From the NCBI RefSeq assembly GCF_001005725.1, contig NZ_LBIC01000005.1, positions 422,001 to 486,000 on the forward strand: DNA of 64,000 nucleotides, in the 5' to 3' direction. This DNA is from Sphingobium chungbukense (GTDB lineage: Bacteria; Pseudomonadota; Alphaproteobacteria; Sphingomonadales; Sphingomonadaceae). Within the stretch, counting starts at the first letter, position 1, and every line of letters begins with the position of its first letter. Of the stretch, positions 50,835-59,762 are shown one piece after another. The notes below the pieces were generated by a model. That model did not search any database. It worked only from the letters and a program-made list of their open reading frames with translations, and was not told where the DNA came from. A program made the position numbers and the translations under genes.

Positions 50835-52286
50835 ATGGCAGTTCGCAACGGGCAGCAATATCTTGCGGGTCTGAATGACGACCGCGTCGTCTGGCTGGGG
50901 GACAAAAAGGTCGATGTGCTGAACGAGCCCAAATTCCAGGGTTCGCTGAACGGCATGGCCAGCTATTTCGACTATCAGATCGAACATGCCGACGACTGCA
51001 TCGTCGACGATCCCGAAAGGCGCGACGAAAAGATGAGCGCCAGCCTGATCGTACCGCGCTCGAAGGAAGACCTTCAAATCCGTCACCGTGCGCTCGACCG
51101 TTTCGCGCGCTATAGCTACGGCATGTTGGGTCGCACGCCTGACTATGTGAACGTGGTTCTGTCGGGCCATGTCGCCCGCCGCGACATCTGGGAAAAGGGC
51201 GATCTGGTCTATCATGACCGCCTGACGAAATTCCACCGCGAAGTCATCGAGGGCGACCTTTCGCTGACGCACGCCATCGCTCATGCCAACATCGACAAGG
51301 GCACGGGTGATCTGGCTGGCATGAATGCAGACCTTACCCTGCATGTCGTCAAGCGCACCGAAAGCGGCGTCGTGGTACGCGGCGGCAAGATGCTCGCAAC
51401 GCTCGGGCCGTTCTCCGACGAATTCTATGTCTATCCTTCATCACCGATTCCGAGTGGCGCTGAAGACTATGCACTCTGCTTCTCTGTTCCGTCGAACACC
51501 AAGGGTCTTACCATGTTCTGCCGCGACCATTATGGCGTGCAGGCGAGCGTGGCCGATGCACCCTTCTCCTCGCGCTTCGACGAGCAGGACGTGTTCGTGG
51601 TCTTCGACGATGTCGAGGTGCCCTATGAGCGGCTGTTCATCGACGGCAATCTCGACGTCTACAACAATGTGACGCGCGGCGTCTCGCCGGGCAACACGCT
51701 GCAACAGACCGCGATCCGCGCAATGGTGAAGCTGGAATTCGCTTACGATCTGTGCACGCTGATGGCGCGCATCACCAACAGCGAGGGCCGTTCCGACGTG
51801 GCCGCCATGCTGGGCGAAATCCACACCTATATGAAGCTCACCAAGTCGGCGATCACCGCCGCTGAAGCCAATGCCCATGAATGGGGCACCTCGGGGGCCT
51901 TCTTCCCCCATGGCGATCTGGCGGTCTTGCGCTCGATCATGCCGGAATGGATGGTGCGGGTGAACCAGATCATCTGCGCGTTGGGGTCGCACAACATGCT
52001 GGCGACGCCGTCGATGGACCTGTTCGAAAATCCCGAAGTGGGCGACATGCTGCGCCGCTACCTGCCGGGCGCGAACGACATCCCGGCGGAGGAACGCGCC
52101 CAGATCATGCGCACCGCGCGCGATTTCGCCATCTCCTCGCTGGGCGGGCGCGTCGAGCTCTATGAAATGTTCTATCTGGGCAGCCTCAACCGCGCCCGCG
52201 CAGGCGACCATATGGTGGCCCAGCGCAACGGCTTCGGCGGTCAGGTCAAGGAATTCCTGGCCAAGTCGGGCGTCGGCCGCAAGTAA
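50835..52286 (+). CDS. FADH2-dependent phenol monooxygenase (HpaB/4-hydroxyphenylacetate 3-hydroxylase family)
   Basis: This 483-residue protein has an acyl-CoA-dehydrogenase-like fold. The family is recognised from MAVRNGQQYLAGLNDDRVVWLG, HANIDKGTGDLAGMNADLTLHVVKRTESGVVVRGGK and HNMLATPSMDLFENP. HpaB-type oxygenases use FADH2 from a separate reductase to ortho-hydroxylate phenols. A flavin reductase is encoded two genes downstream (53791). The substrate could be 4-hydroxyphenylacetate, a hydroxycinnamate or another phenol. AGGAG at 50822-50826 supports the start. Its promoter region carries the 50787 palindrome. Confidence 0.9.
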   Translation: MAVRNGQQYLAGLNDDRVVWLGDKKVDVLNEPKFQGSLNGMASYFDYQIEHADDCIVDDPERRDEKMSASLIVPRSKEDLQIRHRALDRFARYSYGMLGRTPDYVNVVLSGHVARRDIWEKGDLVYHDRLTKFHREVIEGDLSLTHAIAHANIDKGTGDLAGMNADLTLHVVKRTESGVVVRGGKMLATLGPFSDEFYVYPSSPIPSGAEDYALCFSVPSNTKGLTMFCRDHYGVQASVADAPFSSRFDEQDVFVVFDDVEVPYERLFIDGNLDVYNNVTRGVSPGNTLQQTAIRAMVKLEFAYDLCTLMARITNSEGRSDVAAMLGEIHTYMKLTKSAITAAEANAHEWGTSGAFFPHGDLAVLRSIMPEWMVRVNQIICALGSHNMLATPSMDLFENPEVGDMLRRYLPGANDIPAEERAQIMRTARDFAISSLGGRVELYEMFYLGSLNRARAGDHMVAQRNGFGGQVKEFLAKSGVGRK

Positions 52287-52297
52287 GAAGAACAGGT

Positions 52298-52329
52298 GCA
52301 GCCGGGCGGCCTTCACGCCGCCCGGCTGC
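52298..52329 (+). other. Intercistronic GC-rich hairpin
   Basis: GCAGCCGGGCGG (52298-52309) pairs perfectly with CCGCCCGGCTGC (52318-52329) in the 62-nt gap between the hydroxylase and aldehyde dehydrogenase genes. There is no T-tract. It may stabilise the upstream mRNA segment or partially attenuate. Confidence 0.5.
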
Positions 52330-52348
52330 ATGAGGAGTGGAGTGACCC

Positions 52349-53758
52349 ATGGCATCAACTGCATATTTCGAGCGTCTGAACCCGCTTGACGGGACGGTCG
52401 CCAGCCGTTCGCCGCGCGCGACCGTGGCCGACGCCATCGCCGCGGCCGACCGCGCCGCCGCCGCGTTTCCCCAATGGTCGGCGCTTGGCCCCAATGCCCG
52501 CCGCGCCGTACTGAACCGGGCGGCCGATGCGCTCGACGCCCGCGCCGACGCGCTGGTCGATGCGATGAAGACCGAAATCGGCGCGACCGAGGGCTGGGCG
52601 CGCTTCAACGCGACGCTGGCCGTCGGCATGGTCCGTGAGGCCGCCGCGCTGACCACCCAGATCGGCGGAGAGGTGATCCCCTCCGACAAGCCCGGTTGCC
52701 TCGCCATGGCGGTTCGCGAACCGGCGGGTGTGGTGCTGGGCATCGCGCCGTGGAACGCGCCGATCATCCTGGGCGTCCGCGCCATCGCCGTGCCGCTCGC
52801 CTGCGGCAACACGGTGATATTGAAGGCATCGGAAACCTGCCCGCGCACGCACAGCCTGATCATCGAGGCCTTTGCCGAGGCGGGCTTCCCCGAAGGTGCG
52901 GTCAACAGCGTCACCAACGCGCCGGAGGATGCGGGTGACATCGTCGGTGCCCTCATCGACCATCCGGCCGTCCGCCGGATCAACTTCACCGGTTCCACCC
53001 ATGTCGGCCGGATCATCGCCAAGCGGGCCGCCGAGCATCTGAAGCCCGTTCTGCTCGAACTGGGGGGCAAGGCGCCCTTCGTCGTGCTGGACGATGCCGA
53101 TCTGGACGAAGCGGTGAAGGCCGCCGCCTTCGGCGCCTTCATGAATCAGGGCCAGATCTGCATGTCGACCGAAAGGATCATCCTGGTCGACGCCATCGCC
53201 GACGCCTTTGCCGAGAAATTCGCGGCCAAGGCGGCAACGCTCGTCGCGGGCGACCCGCGTGAGGGCAAGACGCCGCTCGGCTCGGTGGTCGACATCAAGA
53301 CGGTGAACCATGTCAACGCGCTGATCGACGATGCGCTCGCCAAGGGTGCGCGCTTACTGTCGGGGGCCAAGGGAACGGGCGTGCTGATGTCCGCCACCGT
53401 CATCGACGGCGTGACGCCGGAAATGAACCTCTATCGCGACGAGAGCTTCGGCCCGGTCGTCGCCATCATTCGCGCAAAGGACGAGGCGGACGCGATCCGC
53501 ATCGCCAATGACAGCGAATATGGCCTGTCCGCCGCCGTCTTCACCGGCGACGCCGCGCGCGGCCTGCGCGTCGCACGCCAGATCCGGTCGGGCATCTGCC
53601 ATGTCAACGGCCCGACCGTGCATGACGAGGCGCAAATGCCCTTCGGCGGCGTCGGCGCGTCGGGCTATGGCCGTTTCGGGGGCAAGGCGGGGATCGACAG
53701 CTTCACCGAACTGCGCTGGATCACGGTGGAGACCCAGTCGGGTCATTTCCCGATCTGA
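52349..53758 (+). CDS. NAD(P)-dependent aldehyde dehydrogenase (aromatic-aldehyde type)
   Basis: This 469-residue protein has the ALDH fold with the catalytic Glu in LELGGKAPF and Cys in NQGQICMSTERI, plus IAPWNAPIILGVRAIAVPLACGN and FTGST for cofactor and substrate binding. The pattern resembles salicylaldehyde or vanillin dehydrogenases. It would oxidise an aromatic aldehyde from stilbene cleavage, 4-alkylphenol oxidation or a hydroxylated phenol to the acid. It lies in an operon between the HpaB-like hydroxylase and its reductase. The substrate is inferred from context. Confidence 0.9.
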   Translation: MASTAYFERLNPLDGTVASRSPRATVADAIAAADRAAAAFPQWSALGPNARRAVLNRAADALDARADALVDAMKTEIGATEGWARFNATLAVGMVREAAALTTQIGGEVIPSDKPGCLAMAVREPAGVVLGIAPWNAPIILGVRAIAVPLACGNTVILKASETCPRTHSLIIEAFAEAGFPEGAVNSVTNAPEDAGDIVGALIDHPAVRRINFTGSTHVGRIIAKRAAEHLKPVLLELGGKAPFVVLDDADLDEAVKAAAFGAFMNQGQICMSTERIILVDAIADAFAEKFAAKAATLVAGDPREGKTPLGSVVDIKTVNHVNALIDDALAKGARLLSGAKGTGVLMSATVIDGVTPEMNLYRDESFGPVVAIIRAKDEADAIRIANDSEYGLSAAVFTGDAARGLRVARQIRSGICHVNGPTVHDEAQMPFGGVGASGYGRFGGKAGIDSFTELRWITVETQSGHFPI

Positions 53759-53790
53759 ACGATAAAGACGCGCGAGAGGAGTATCGAGGG

Positions 53791-54300
53791 ATGAGCCACC
53801 CCGCGCTCACGCAGGATCATCCGATATTGGACGATTTCCGCCAGGCCATGCGCCGGGTGGCGAGCGGGGTCGCGCTCGTCACCACCGGCGACGTTGAGGG
53901 CAACCGCTTCGGCATTGCGATGACGGCGTTCATGTCATTGAGCTTCGATCCTCCCTCGCTGGTCATCGCGGTCAATCGCACGGCCTCGATTCACAAGCCG
54001 TTGCTTGCCAACGGCGCGTTCTGCGTCAATGTGCTGTCCGACAGTCAGGAGGCGCTGTGCCAGGACTTCGTGTCCCGCGCTTCGCACGACCGCTTCGGTG
54101 CGGGCGAATGGCTGGCGGACGAACGGGGGATTCCCTATCTTCCCGGCGCGCTTTCCAATATTTTCTGCGCCGTCGGTTCCCGCCAGTCGTCCGGATCGCA
54201 CGATGTGATCGTCGGCCTGGCGAGCAGGGTGGCCAATCGTGATGAAATATCGCCGCTGCTCTTCGTCGATGGCCGATATGGCGCTATGGCCGGGTCATGA
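53791..54300 (+). CDS. Flavin reductase (HpaC-type), partner of the hydroxylase
   Basis: This 169-residue protein belongs to the flavin reductase-like domain family: FRQAMRRVASGVALVTT, GIAMTAFMSLSFDPPSLVIAVNRTASIH, GAFCVNVLSDSQEALC. It would reduce FAD or FMN with NAD(P)H and deliver the reduced flavin to the HpaB-like oxygenase encoded upstream. GAGG lies 9 nt before the ATG. The stop overlaps the TetR gene by 4 nt. Confidence 0.88.
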   Translation: MSHPALTQDHPILDDFRQAMRRVASGVALVTTGDVEGNRFGIAMTAFMSLSFDPPSLVIAVNRTASIHKPLLANGAFCVNVLSDSQEALCQDFVSRASHDRFGAGEWLADERGIPYLPGALSNIFCAVGSRQSSGSHDVIVGLASRVANRDEISPLLFVDGRYGAMAGS

Positions 54301-55013
54301 ACAAGTCAGACAGCAGCGCGGCGGCAGCCGCCAATGGAAGCAGGGGACGAGGCGCGTCGGAACGCGGCGGGGAAAGCAGCCGCGAGCGTTTCCTGGACGC
54401 CGCCGATCAACTGTTCATCCGCGAAGGCTATGACCGCTGCACCATCCGCGCGATCAGCGCCGCGGCGGGCACAAGCCTTGCGGTGCTCAGCCGCCATTGG
54501 GACAACAAGCAGCAATTGTTCGAGGAGGTGTTCAAGCGCCATTTCGACCCGATCCATTCGGCGCAGAACGCCCGTTTCGATGCGCTTGAGGCAAAGGGCG
54601 AACCGGCCCTGCGCGCCATATTGGAGGCTTTTTTCAGCCCGGCGCTGGCGGGCAATATCGGTCCGCTGGAACAGCGCACCAGCCATCTCGTCTATTGTCG
54701 CGCCTTGATGGACCCTTCGCCGGAGGCGCGGGCGATCGCCCGGCCGCTGGTGCGGGCGACGCGTTCGCGGCTGATCCGGCTGCTGCGCACGGCTCTGCCC
54801 CATCTTGACGAGACCCGTTTCTTCCTCGCCATGTCCACCGTGCTCGGCGCCTATATCTATCCGCAGGTTAACGGGCCACGGCTGGCAGAAATCATGGATG
54901 TCGAATTCGGCAAGATCGACTGGGCCAGCGCCGCGCTCATCATCCCCCATTTTCTGGAGGCCGGCCTGCGCGCGGACAGCGCCGCCCGGACACCCCCTGA
55001 GAGGCAGATGTGA
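54297..55013 (+). CDS. TetR-family transcriptional regulator
   Basis: This 238-residue protein has a disordered Ser/Ala/Gly N-terminus, then a TetR helix-turn-helix (RERFLDAADQLFIREGYDRCTIRAISAAAGTSLAVLSRHWDNKQQLFEEVF, residues about 28-80). A long ligand domain completes it. TetR repressors are commonly released by a pathway substrate. It sits inside the operon with 4-nt overlaps on both sides, so it is likely autoregulatory. The 16-bp palindrome at 50787 at the operon promoter is its best candidate site. The effector is unknown. Confidence 0.9.
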   Translation: MNKSDSSAAAAANGSRGRGASERGGESSRERFLDAADQLFIREGYDRCTIRAISAAAGTSLAVLSRHWDNKQQLFEEVFKRHFDPIHSAQNARFDALEAKGEPALRAILEAFFSPALAGNIGPLEQRTSHLVYCRALMDPSPEARAIARPLVRATRSRLIRLLRTALPHLDETRFFLAMSTVLGAYIYPQVNGPRLAEIMDVEFGKIDWASAALIIPHFLEAGLRADSAARTPPERQM

Positions 55014-56107
55014 CATACACCATCGCCACCACCGAGGAGATCGTCGAGGAGGCGCGACAGGGCCGGACGTTCATCCTGGTCGATGACGAGGATCGCGAAA
55101 ATGAGGGCGATCTGGTCATCCCGGCGCAGATGGTGACGCCCGAAAAGATCAGCTTCATGGCGACCCATGGGCGCGGGTTGATCTGTCTCGCGCTGAGCCG
55201 GGAGCGGGTGGAGGCGCTGGGCCTCACGCCCATGAGCCGCACCAACGGCACGCAATATGAAACCGCCTTCACCGTCTCCATCGAGGCGAAGGAAGGGGTG
55301 ACGACCGGCATTTCCGCTGCCGACCGCGCCCGTACCATCGCCACGGCGATCGACGGGACCAAGGGTGCGGCGGACATCGTGACGCCTGGCCATGTCTTCC
55401 CATTGATCGCCCGCGACGGCGGCGTGATGGTGCGCGCCGGCCATACCGAGGCATCGGTCGATATCGCCCGGATGGCAGGGCTGAATCCGTCCGGTGTGAT
55501 CTGCGAGATCATGAACGATGACGGCAGCATGGCGCGGCTGGACGACCTGATCGGCTTTGCCGAACGTCACGGGCTGAAGATCGGCACGATCCGCGACCTC
55601 ATCCATTATCGCCGCCGCTTCGACAAGGTCGTCGAGCAGGTCGCGCAGTCCACCCTGCATTCCGATTTTGGCGGCGAATTCACGATCAAGGTCTATCGCA
55701 GCACGGTCGACGGCGTGGAAAGCGTGGTGCTGCAAAAGGGCGAGATCGACGATGGCGAACCCGTGCTGGTCCGCGTCCATGGCAGCCTGCCGCTCTACGA
55801 CCTGTTCGGCATGAGCGGCCCGCGCAGCCGCCTATTGCAGCGTTGCATGGAGGAAATCGGGCGCGAGGGCAGGGGCGTCATCGTGCTGGTGCGCACATCG
55901 ACATCGGATCATATTTCCCGCGCGGTCGAAACGGGCGATCATGTGTCGGAAATGGAGCTGCGCCATTATGGCACCGGCGCGCAGATATTGGCCGACCTTG
56001 GCGTGCAGAAGATGGTGCTGCTGACGACGCTGCGTCGCCATATCGTCGGGCTGGAAGGGTTCGGCCTGGAAATCGTGGGGGAACGGACCCTATCGGGTGA
56101 CGCCTGA
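55010..56107 (+). CDS. ribB: 3,4-dihydroxy-2-butanone-4-phosphate synthase (RibB/RibBA-type) in the monooxygenase operon
   Basis: The 365 residues hold a complete DHBP synthase domain (residues about 1-205) with FILVDDEDRENEGDLVIPAQ, TGISAADRA and HTEASVDIARMAGL. A C-terminal part aligns with GTP cyclohydrolase II (HGSLPLYDLFG, MELRHYGTGAQILADLGV) but lacks the zinc-binding cysteines of the usual GSLRCDCG region. It therefore probably only makes the four-carbon riboflavin precursor from ribulose 5-phosphate. The GTG start overlaps the TetR gene. A dedicated copy here would boost flavin supply for the flavin-dependent oxygenases encoded nearby. Confidence 0.85.
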   Translation: MTYTIATTEEIVEEARQGRTFILVDDEDRENEGDLVIPAQMVTPEKISFMATHGRGLICLALSRERVEALGLTPMSRTNGTQYETAFTVSIEAKEGVTTGISAADRARTIATAIDGTKGAADIVTPGHVFPLIARDGGVMVRAGHTEASVDIARMAGLNPSGVICEIMNDDGSMARLDDLIGFAERHGLKIGTIRDLIHYRRRFDKVVEQVAQSTLHSDFGGEFTIKVYRSTVDGVESVVLQKGEIDDGEPVLVRVHGSLPLYDLFGMSGPRSRLLQRCMEEIGREGRGVIVLVRTSTSDHISRAVETGDHVSEMELRHYGTGAQILADLGVQKMVLLTTLRRHIVGLEGFGLEIVGERTLSGDA

Positions 56108-56143
56108 TCGTCCCCTCCCTATCTGCGACAAGAAGAGGATATA

Positions 56144-57574
56144 ATGACAGCCTATCCGCAACTCCACATGATGATCGACGGAGAACGCGTCGCAGCCGGG
56201 GACCGCGCCACGCACCGGGTGATCAATCCCGCGACGGGCGAGACCCTGGGCGAACTGCCGCTGGCGACCGCCGCGGATCTCGACCGGGCGCTGGAAGCCG
56301 CGCAGCGCGGCTTCCGCCGCTGGCGCAATTCCTCCGCGCAGGAACGCGCCGCCGTGCTGCAAGGGGCCGCGCGCCTGCTGATGGAACGGGCAGATACGAT
56401 AGCCCGCATCGCCACGATGGAGGAAGGCAAGACCGTCGCGGAGGCAAAGGCGGAGGTCGGCATGGTCGCCGGTCTTTTCAACTTCTATGCCGGCGAATGC
56501 CAGCGCATCTACGGCCGCACCCTGGTCCGCCCGGCGGGCCTACGCTCCATCGTGACGAAGGAGCCGGTCGGCCCGGTCGCCGCCTTCGCGCCGTGGAATT
56601 TTCCGTTGTCCAATCCCGGCCGCAAGTTGGGCGCGCCGATTGCCGCGGGTTGTTCGGTCATCCTCAAATCGGCGGAGGAAACCCCGGCCTCCGCGCTGGG
56701 CGTGCTCCAGTGCCTGCTGGACGCGGGCCTGCCCGGCGATGTGGCACAGGCGGTGTTCGGCGTTCCCGATGAGGTGTCCCGTCACCTGCTCGCCAGCCCG
56801 ATCATCCGCAAGCTGAGCTTCACCGGATCGACCGTCATCGGCCGTCATCTGCTGAAACTGGCGGCCGACGACCTCAAGCGCACGACGATGGAACTGGGCG
56901 GCCACGGCCCGGTGCTGGTGTTCGACGATGTCGACACCGGCCGGGTGCTTGACGCGATGGTGCCGCACAAGTTCCGCAATGCCGGTCAGGTCTGCGTCGC
57001 GCCCACCCGCTTCATCGTTCAGCAGGACATATTCGACGACTTCGTCCAGGGCTTTGCCGAGCGCGCCGCAGCGCTGAAGGTCGGCAACGGCCTGGACCCG
57101 GACGTCCGCATGGGACCGCTCGCCAATCCGCGCCGTCCCGACGCCATGGAAAAGATGGTCGCCGACGCGGTGGCCCGCGGCGCGAAGCTCCACACTGGCG
57201 GCGAACGGCTGGGCAATCAGGGCTTTTTCTACGCGCCCACGGTCCTGTCCAATGTTCCGCTCGATGCGGAGATCATGAACGAGGAACCCTTCGGGCCGGT
57301 CGCCATCCTCAACCCCTATGTGGGTGAGGAAGAGATGATCGCAGAGGCCAATCGCCTGCCCTATGGTCTTGCCGCCTATAACTGGACCGACAATGCCGCC
57401 CGCCAGCGCCGTCTGGCCCGCGAACTGGAGGCGGGCATGATCACGATCAACAACATCTCGGTCGGCGCGCCCGACTCGCCCTTCGGCGGGGTCAAATGGT
57501 CCGGCCATGGCTCCGAGGACGGGCCCGAAGGGATCGAGGCGTGCCTCGTGACCAAGGCCGTTCACGAAGCCTGA
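56144..57574 (+). CDS. Aldehyde dehydrogenase (succinate-semialdehyde dehydrogenase-like)
   Basis: This 476-residue protein has the ALDH fold with Glu in MELGGHGP and Cys in NAGQVCVAP, NFPLSNPGRKLGAPIAAGC and EEPFGPVA near the end. The pattern is that of GabD-like semialdehyde dehydrogenases, which oxidise short-chain semialdehydes formed in ring-cleavage or amino-acid pathways. The operon context suggests an aldehyde product of phenol breakdown. AAGAGGA lies upstream of the ATG. It is the last gene before the terminator at 57583. Confidence 0.88.
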   Translation: MTAYPQLHMMIDGERVAAGDRATHRVINPATGETLGELPLATAADLDRALEAAQRGFRRWRNSSAQERAAVLQGAARLLMERADTIARIATMEEGKTVAEAKAEVGMVAGLFNFYAGECQRIYGRTLVRPAGLRSIVTKEPVGPVAAFAPWNFPLSNPGRKLGAPIAAGCSVILKSAEETPASALGVLQCLLDAGLPGDVAQAVFGVPDEVSRHLLASPIIRKLSFTGSTVIGRHLLKLAADDLKRTTMELGGHGPVLVFDDVDTGRVLDAMVPHKFRNAGQVCVAPTRFIVQQDIFDDFVQGFAERAAALKVGNGLDPDVRMGPLANPRRPDAMEKMVADAVARGAKLHTGGERLGNQGFFYAPTVLSNVPLDAEIMNEEPFGPVAILNPYVGEEEMIAEANRLPYGLAAYNWTDNAARQRRLARELEAGMITINNISVGAPDSPFGGVKWSGHGSEDGPEGIEACLVTKAVHEA

Positions 57575-57582
57575 GTAACATA

Positions 57583-57618
57583 GAAGGGGGTGCATTCCAG
57601 ACGAAATGCACCCCCTTC
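57583..57618 (+). terminator. Stem-loop terminator of the hydroxylase operon
   Basis: GAAGGGGGTGCATT (57583-57596) pairs with AATGCACCCCCTTC (57605-57618). A clear T-tract is missing. It lies 8 nt after the aldehyde dehydrogenase stop in a 225-bp convergent gap. Confidence 0.65.
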
Positions 57619-57733
57619 CTGTATCTATGCCCAAGGCTGGCGGCTTGACGAAGGGGCTCGGCCGGTCCGGCGCGCTTTTCCCTTGTCACGACACCGGATC
57701 AGCGATGTCGCGATATTTCCCCAGCGCTTCATA

Positions 57734-57768
57734 CCAAGTCGCTGAGATGCTGACGCATCACGACTTGG
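57734..57768. repeat. Nested inverted repeat in the convergent gap
   Basis: The outer arms CCAAGTCG (57734-57741) and CGACTTGG (57761-57768) and the inner arms GATGC and GCATC form a cruciform-capable structure. It may be a REP-like element or the terminator of the minus-strand MobA gene. The rest of 57619-57799 shows no gene that I would support. Confidence 0.4.
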
Positions 57769-57799
57769 AAATGCTCAAGCGCCGCGCAGACTTTGCCAA

Positions 57800-59719
57800 T
57801 CAGCCATTGCGCATGAACGCCGCGAAAAAGGCATAGAGTCGGTCGATCCCGTCCAGCGGCAGGACATGCGCGACATATTGGTCCGGTCGCACAACCACCA
57901 TCGCGCCCCGCGCACGGTCGATGCCGCGTCGGTCGTAAATGTCCCCTTCCGGCCCTGCTGCCGCGCAGAAGATCTTTTCATAGTCATGCAGGCCGTATCG
58001 ACCCTTTTTCGGCCGGAGGATCGCGGGCATGCGATCGATGCGCAGCGCGTCGCGCGGCTGTTGGAACACAGCGCGTATGTCGAGGAAGGCGTCCGGGTCC
58101 TCGCCTTCCCGCGTATAGAGCCGCAGCGGCGAGTTTGCGTCCTGCGCCAGCCGGGTGCAAAGACGGGCCACGGGCGAATCCGCGACACCCTCATCCTCCT
58201 TCCCTGCGAAGAGGAACAAGCGCCACCGGCCGTCCGCCTTGATTTCATGTCCAAGGTGCAGCGGCTTGCCGTCCGCCAGCCGTTCGACCGGCGCGGAATG
58301 GAAACGGGTGCCGATCTCGAAGCCCGTGGCGAGCGGCTGGTCATCGGCCGTGCCGGTGAGCTGCGAGGGTGAATAGCGCGTCGCCGTACCAGCGGTGAAC
58401 CGGCCCTGCCGGATGAAATATCGCCGGAACTCCTCCGGATCGATCCCCCCCTCGTCATTTTCCGAGGTCTTGGGCTTTTCGCTGAACATCGCCGCCCATT
58501 CGCGGTCGAAGTCGATCAATTCCCGGGCGATCGTCTGCCGTTCGGCCGAATAGCTGTGAAGAAGCTCGGGCCTGGCCTTGCCGGAGAGCACGGCGGCGAG
58601 TTTCCAGCCAAGGTTGAATGCGTCCTGCATGGACACGTTCATGCCCTGACCCGCCTTCGGACTATGCGTATGGCAGGCGTCGCCCGCAATGAAGATGCGC
58701 GGGGTAGTACCGGCAGGATCATCGTCGCGCACGTCGTCGAACTTGTCGGTCAGTCGCTGACCGATCTGATAGCAGGACCACCAGGCGACTTCCTTCACCT
58801 CCAGGCTGAATGGTTTGATGATGCGCTGCGCTGCCGCGACCAACTGCTCGATGGTGATGGTCTTTTCGGTGATGCGCTGGTTCTCGTTGAGCGCGTCCAG
58901 CTCGACATAGAAGCGCGTCAGATAGCCGCCCTCGCGCGGGATGATGAGGATGCTGCCTTCCTCGGCCGACTGGATCGCCGCTTTGTGCCGGACATCGGGA
59001 AAGTCGGTGACGGCAAGCACATCCATCACGCCCCAGGCATGGTTGGCGGAATCGCCGTCGAGCGTGCGGCCGATCAACTGCCGCACGGCGCTGCGCGCGC
59101 CGTCGCATCCGACGACATAGCGGGCGCGGACGGTTTCGGTGCCCAGGACCGTGCCATCATCATCGATCCGTTCGATCGTCGCCGTCACCGGATAATCCGG
59201 ATCGGCGGCATCGTCGCGTACCAGATTGACGAGCTGACGGCTGTAATAGGGCACCAGGCGGCGCGGCGAATTGGCCATGATGCGCAGATAGCGGTCATGG
59301 ACGCGCGCCTGGTTCAAGATGATGTGGGGCTTTTCCGAAAGCCCTTCCTCCACGTCGCGCACGCGTCCGCTCCGGACGATGCCGCCCCTGGCGTCCGGCT
59401 TCCAGAAGGTGACTTCGTTGACCCAATAGCCTTCATTCTCGATCTCGTCGGCGAAACCGAAGGCCTCGAACATTTCCATGGTGCGGCAGGCAATGCCGTC
59501 CGCCTGACCATGGGTCAGCGGGCCGTCCTTGCGCTCGATGATCATCGTGCGGATATCGGGGAAGGCGGAAAGCTGGGCCGCCAGCGTCAGCCCGGCCGGG
59601 CCGCAGCCGACGATCAGCACATCGACTGCGTCTGGAACGGTTTTCGGGTCAAGGATGGTGGCGGCAGCCTCGGTATAGGAGGGGTCGCCCGGTCGGAAGC
59701 CGTTGAGGTGAAACTGCAT
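57800..59719 (-). CDS. mobA: 3-hydroxybenzoate 4-monooxygenase (MobA-like flavoprotein)
   Basis: This 639-residue protein has the class A flavin hydroxylase layout: VDVLIVGCGPAGLTLAAQLSAFPDIRTMIIE (FAD), VVGCDGARSAVRQLIG (DG motif) and IAGDACHTHSPKAGQGMN (GD motif). A C-terminal thioredoxin-like domain ends VVVRPDQYVAHVLPL. The N-terminus MQFHLNGFRPGDP and overall length agree with Comamonas MobA as I recall it, which makes protocatechuate from 3-hydroxybenzoate. Phenol 2-monooxygenases are the nearest alternative. It is the last gene of an operon with an FAH-family and an amidohydrolase gene. Confidence 0.85.
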   Translation of the reverse strand: MQFHLNGFRPGDPSYTEAAATILDPKTVPDAVDVLIVGCGPAGLTLAAQLSAFPDIRTMIIERKDGPLTHGQADGIACRTMEMFEAFGFADEIENEGYWVNEVTFWKPDARGGIVRSGRVRDVEEGLSEKPHIILNQARVHDRYLRIMANSPRRLVPYYSRQLVNLVRDDAADPDYPVTATIERIDDDGTVLGTETVRARYVVGCDGARSAVRQLIGRTLDGDSANHAWGVMDVLAVTDFPDVRHKAAIQSAEEGSILIIPREGGYLTRFYVELDALNENQRITEKTITIEQLVAAAQRIIKPFSLEVKEVAWWSCYQIGQRLTDKFDDVRDDDPAGTTPRIFIAGDACHTHSPKAGQGMNVSMQDAFNLGWKLAAVLSGKARPELLHSYSAERQTIARELIDFDREWAAMFSEKPKTSENDEGGIDPEEFRRYFIRQGRFTAGTATRYSPSQLTGTADDQPLATGFEIGTRFHSAPVERLADGKPLHLGHEIKADGRWRLFLFAGKEDEGVADSPVARLCTRLAQDANSPLRLYTREGEDPDAFLDIRAVFQQPRDALRIDRMPAILRPKKGRYGLHDYEKIFCAAAGPEGDIYDRRGIDRARGAMVVVRPDQYVAHVLPLDGIDRLYAFFAAFMRNG

Positions 59720-59762
59720 GTTCGATCCTGCTATATGATATGCGTGGGGAGGCGGGGCGGTA

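Noticed and set aside
57606..57836. Open frame of 76 residues in the convergent gap
   Set aside because: It overlaps a terminator stem and an inverted repeat and has no ribosome-binding site.
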